Below are positions 12,919 through 14,157 of a stretch of 14,157 nucleotides of DNA, piece after piece; within the stretch, counting starts at the first letter, position 1; every line of letters starts with the position of its first letter. Under the pieces are notes generated by a model. It was not told where the DNA came from, ran no database searches, and saw only the letters and a program-made list of their open reading frames with translations. Source of the DNA: Dialister sp. UBA7295 (GTDB taxonomy: Bacteria; Bacillota; Negativicutes; Veillonellales; Dialisteraceae); contig DKQZ01000019.1 of NCBI GenBank assembly GCA_002471975.1, positions 1 through 14,157 on the forward strand, given 5' to 3'. Position numbers and translations under genes: made by a program.

Positions 12919-13157
12919 ACTTTTGAATCGGGGGTCTCGGGAATATCGGGCGTATCGGGGTGATCGGGAAGGTGGCGCCGCATCGGCGGCGCGAGTTTAT
13001 AAGGGGGATGTGCACAGACACGGCCAATTCCGTTTCCTTGAGAGTCGAAGACCGTGTGCGGAGCACACTATATAAAATTGGTTTCCGCAGGAAACCATAT
13101 CCTTCCCGATAGTCCCGAAATGATTCCCGTCAGCCTCGACATTCCCGATTCAAAAGT
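12919..13157. repeat. Palindromic element F, gene-less, TCGGG arms
   Basis: Perfect 14-bp inverted ends: ACTTTTGAATCGGG (12919-12932) and CCCGATTCAAAAGT (13144-13157). The left arm has TCGGG units, then GGAAGGTG and the hairpin GCGCCGC-ATCG-GCGGCGC (12975-12992). The interior includes GTGTGC-GGA-GCACAC (13054-13068) and TGGTTTCC-GCA-GGAAACCA (13079-13097). The last hairpin with its flank (ATTGGTTTCC through ATATCCTTCCCG) is identical to element E, although the arms belong to a different unit type. No gene lies inside. It ends 30 nt before the radical SAM gene. Confidence 0.8.
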
Positions 13158-13187
13158 GGTTATGATTTTATTGAGAGGAAAGTTATT

Positions 13188-14099
13188 ATGTCGATATGCA
13201 ACATCTGCCCCAGGAAGTGCAAGGTGGAGCGGAAGATTTCCATAAAGGATGAGGGGAAGCTGGGGTACTGCCGGTGCGGGATGCTGCCGGTCATTTCGCG
13301 GGCCGCGCTTCATCACTGGGAGGAGCCCTGCATCGCGGGAACGCGGGGAGCTGGGACGGTCTTCTTTGCGGGCTGCAACCTCTCCTGTGTGTACTGCCAG
13401 AATTATGAAATATCGGAAATGAGAAAGGGCATCGAAGTATCGGTAGAAAGACTCCGGGAAATCTATTTCGAACTCATAGCCCAAGGGGCCCACAATATCG
13501 ATCTCGTCACGCCCACCCAGTACACCCACGCTATTTTCCAGAGCCTCCGGGAACCGCTGCCGGTGCCGGTGGTCTATAACTGCGGAGGCTATGAAAGCGT
13601 GCACACCGTAGCTTTTCTGCGAAAGAAGGTCCAGTGCTGGCTGCCGGACCTGAAATATGCGGATGCCAAAGCGGCGGCCCGCTACAGCAATGCGCCGGAC
13701 TATTTCGAAGTGGCCACGGCGGCCATTGAGCAGATGTTCCGCCAGACAGGCCCCTACCAGCTGGACTCGGAGGGAATCCTTCAGAAAGGGGTCCTCATCC
13801 GCCACCTGATCCTGCCGGGACAGGTGGAAAATACGAAACGGGTGCTGGAATACGTGGCAGAAACTTTCGAACCGGGAGACGTTCTTTTCAGTCTTATGCG
13901 CCAGTACACCCCCTGGGGCAGGGCTTCGGAATTTCCTGAAATCAACAGGCCCATCACGGACGAAGAATATGAAGAATGCGAAAGCTATATGGAAGCTCTC
14001 GGCATCGAAGATGGCTACGTGCAGCAGAAAGCATCGTCCAATGCGAACTTCATCCCCGCCTTCGACGGGACAGGAGTGCTGGAAGCGGCGAAGAAATAA
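13188..14099 (+). CDS. Radical SAM protein, PflX-like (COG1313 type)
   Basis: The protein has 303 aa. C63, C67 and C70 in AGCNLSCVYCQN form the CxxxCxxC motif that binds the SAM-cleaving [4Fe-4S] cluster. An N-terminal set of cysteines (C4, C7, C11, C28, C30) precedes it and may bind a second metal centre. Later conserved pieces include VTPTQYTHAI, YNCGGYE, DLKYADA, VLIRHLILPG and SLMRQYTPWG. The family is related to pyruvate formate-lyase activating enzymes but its substrate is unknown, and no glycyl-radical enzyme is encoded nearby, so an activase role is not supported here. The start follows GAGAGGAA at seven nt. Element F ends 30 nt before the start codon, so the promoter must lie in or before the element. 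The last 58 nt of the window hold no recognisable feature. Confidence 0.88.
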   Translation: MSICNICPRKCKVERKISIKDEGKLGYCRCGMLPVISRAALHHWEEPCIAGTRGAGTVFFAGCNLSCVYCQNYEISEMRKGIEVSVERLREIYFELIAQGAHNIDLVTPTQYTHAIFQSLREPLPVPVVYNCGGYESVHTVAFLRKKVQCWLPDLKYADAKAAARYSNAPDYFEVATAAIEQMFRQTGPYQLDSEGILQKGVLIRHLILPGQVENTKRVLEYVAETFEPGDVLFSLMRQYTPWGRASEFPEINRPITDEEYEECESYMEALGIEDGYVQQKASSNANFIPAFDGTGVLEAAKK

Positions 14100-14157
14100 A
14101 AAAGGGGGTGTACAAAAATAAAAATCATTAATTAAAAACTTTAGGGGAAATAGTTAT

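Overview
The window looks like a chromosomal segment of a diderm Firmicute of the class Negativicutes, possibly a Dialister- or Megasphaera-like gut or oral anaerobe. The main evidence is an SLH-domain porin of the OmpM type at 1194-2414: signal peptide, one SLH repeat, coiled coil, then a beta-barrel ending in Phe. A two-subunit 2-oxoacid:ferredoxin oxidoreductase fits an anaerobe. The genus is an inference; no rRNA or other marker is present.

Layout. 1-735: a roughly 430-bp direct duplication made of palindromic repeat elements. 736-1193: AT-rich promoter region and long leader of the porin gene. 1194-2414: porin, closed by a strong terminator. 2524-3837: more repeat elements, one of which carries a minus-strand gene for a four-helix-bundle (S23/IVS/Avd-type) protein; a gene-less copy of that element lies beside it. 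3927-4680: a MNT nucleotidyltransferase/HEPN pair (toxin-antitoxin type) with its own promoter and terminator. 4720-5450: no convincing gene; stem-loops and half a repeat element. 5524-8143: korA-korB. 8225-9286: Sel1-repeat protein, then a terminator. 9344-10056: a second repeat element carrying a four-helix-bundle gene. 10080-10889: a short D-Ala-D-Ala carboxypeptidase. 10930-11256: a type I toxin-antitoxin locus with a 23-residue Hol_Tox-like peptide on the minus strand and a probable plus-strand RNA. 11347-12741 (minus): AzgA-type purine permease with a clear promoter and a palindromic operator candidate. 12919-13157: another gene-less repeat element. 13188-14099: a PflX-like radical SAM protein.

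The most unusual content is the repeat family. Each complete copy has two inverted arms built from short G-rich units about 7-10 nt apart. The arms read inward into a junction close to GAAGGTG and then a GC-rich hairpin. The unit differs between elements (TCGGG, TCGTG or ATTGGGG cores), but the two arms of one element always match each other. Two elements of about 0.7 kb carry paralogous four-helix-bundle genes, and each has a gene-less relative in the window. This resembles the intervening sequences of bacterial 23S rRNA, which also combine a long stem with an S23-type four-helix protein, but here the elements are intergenic. That parallel, and mobility itself, are inferences.

The housekeeping genes cover 2-oxoacid/ferredoxin metabolism, outer-membrane anchoring, peptidoglycan trimming and purine uptake. 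The repeat elements, the MNT/HEPN pair and the type I locus form an accessory layer filling the intergenic spaces.
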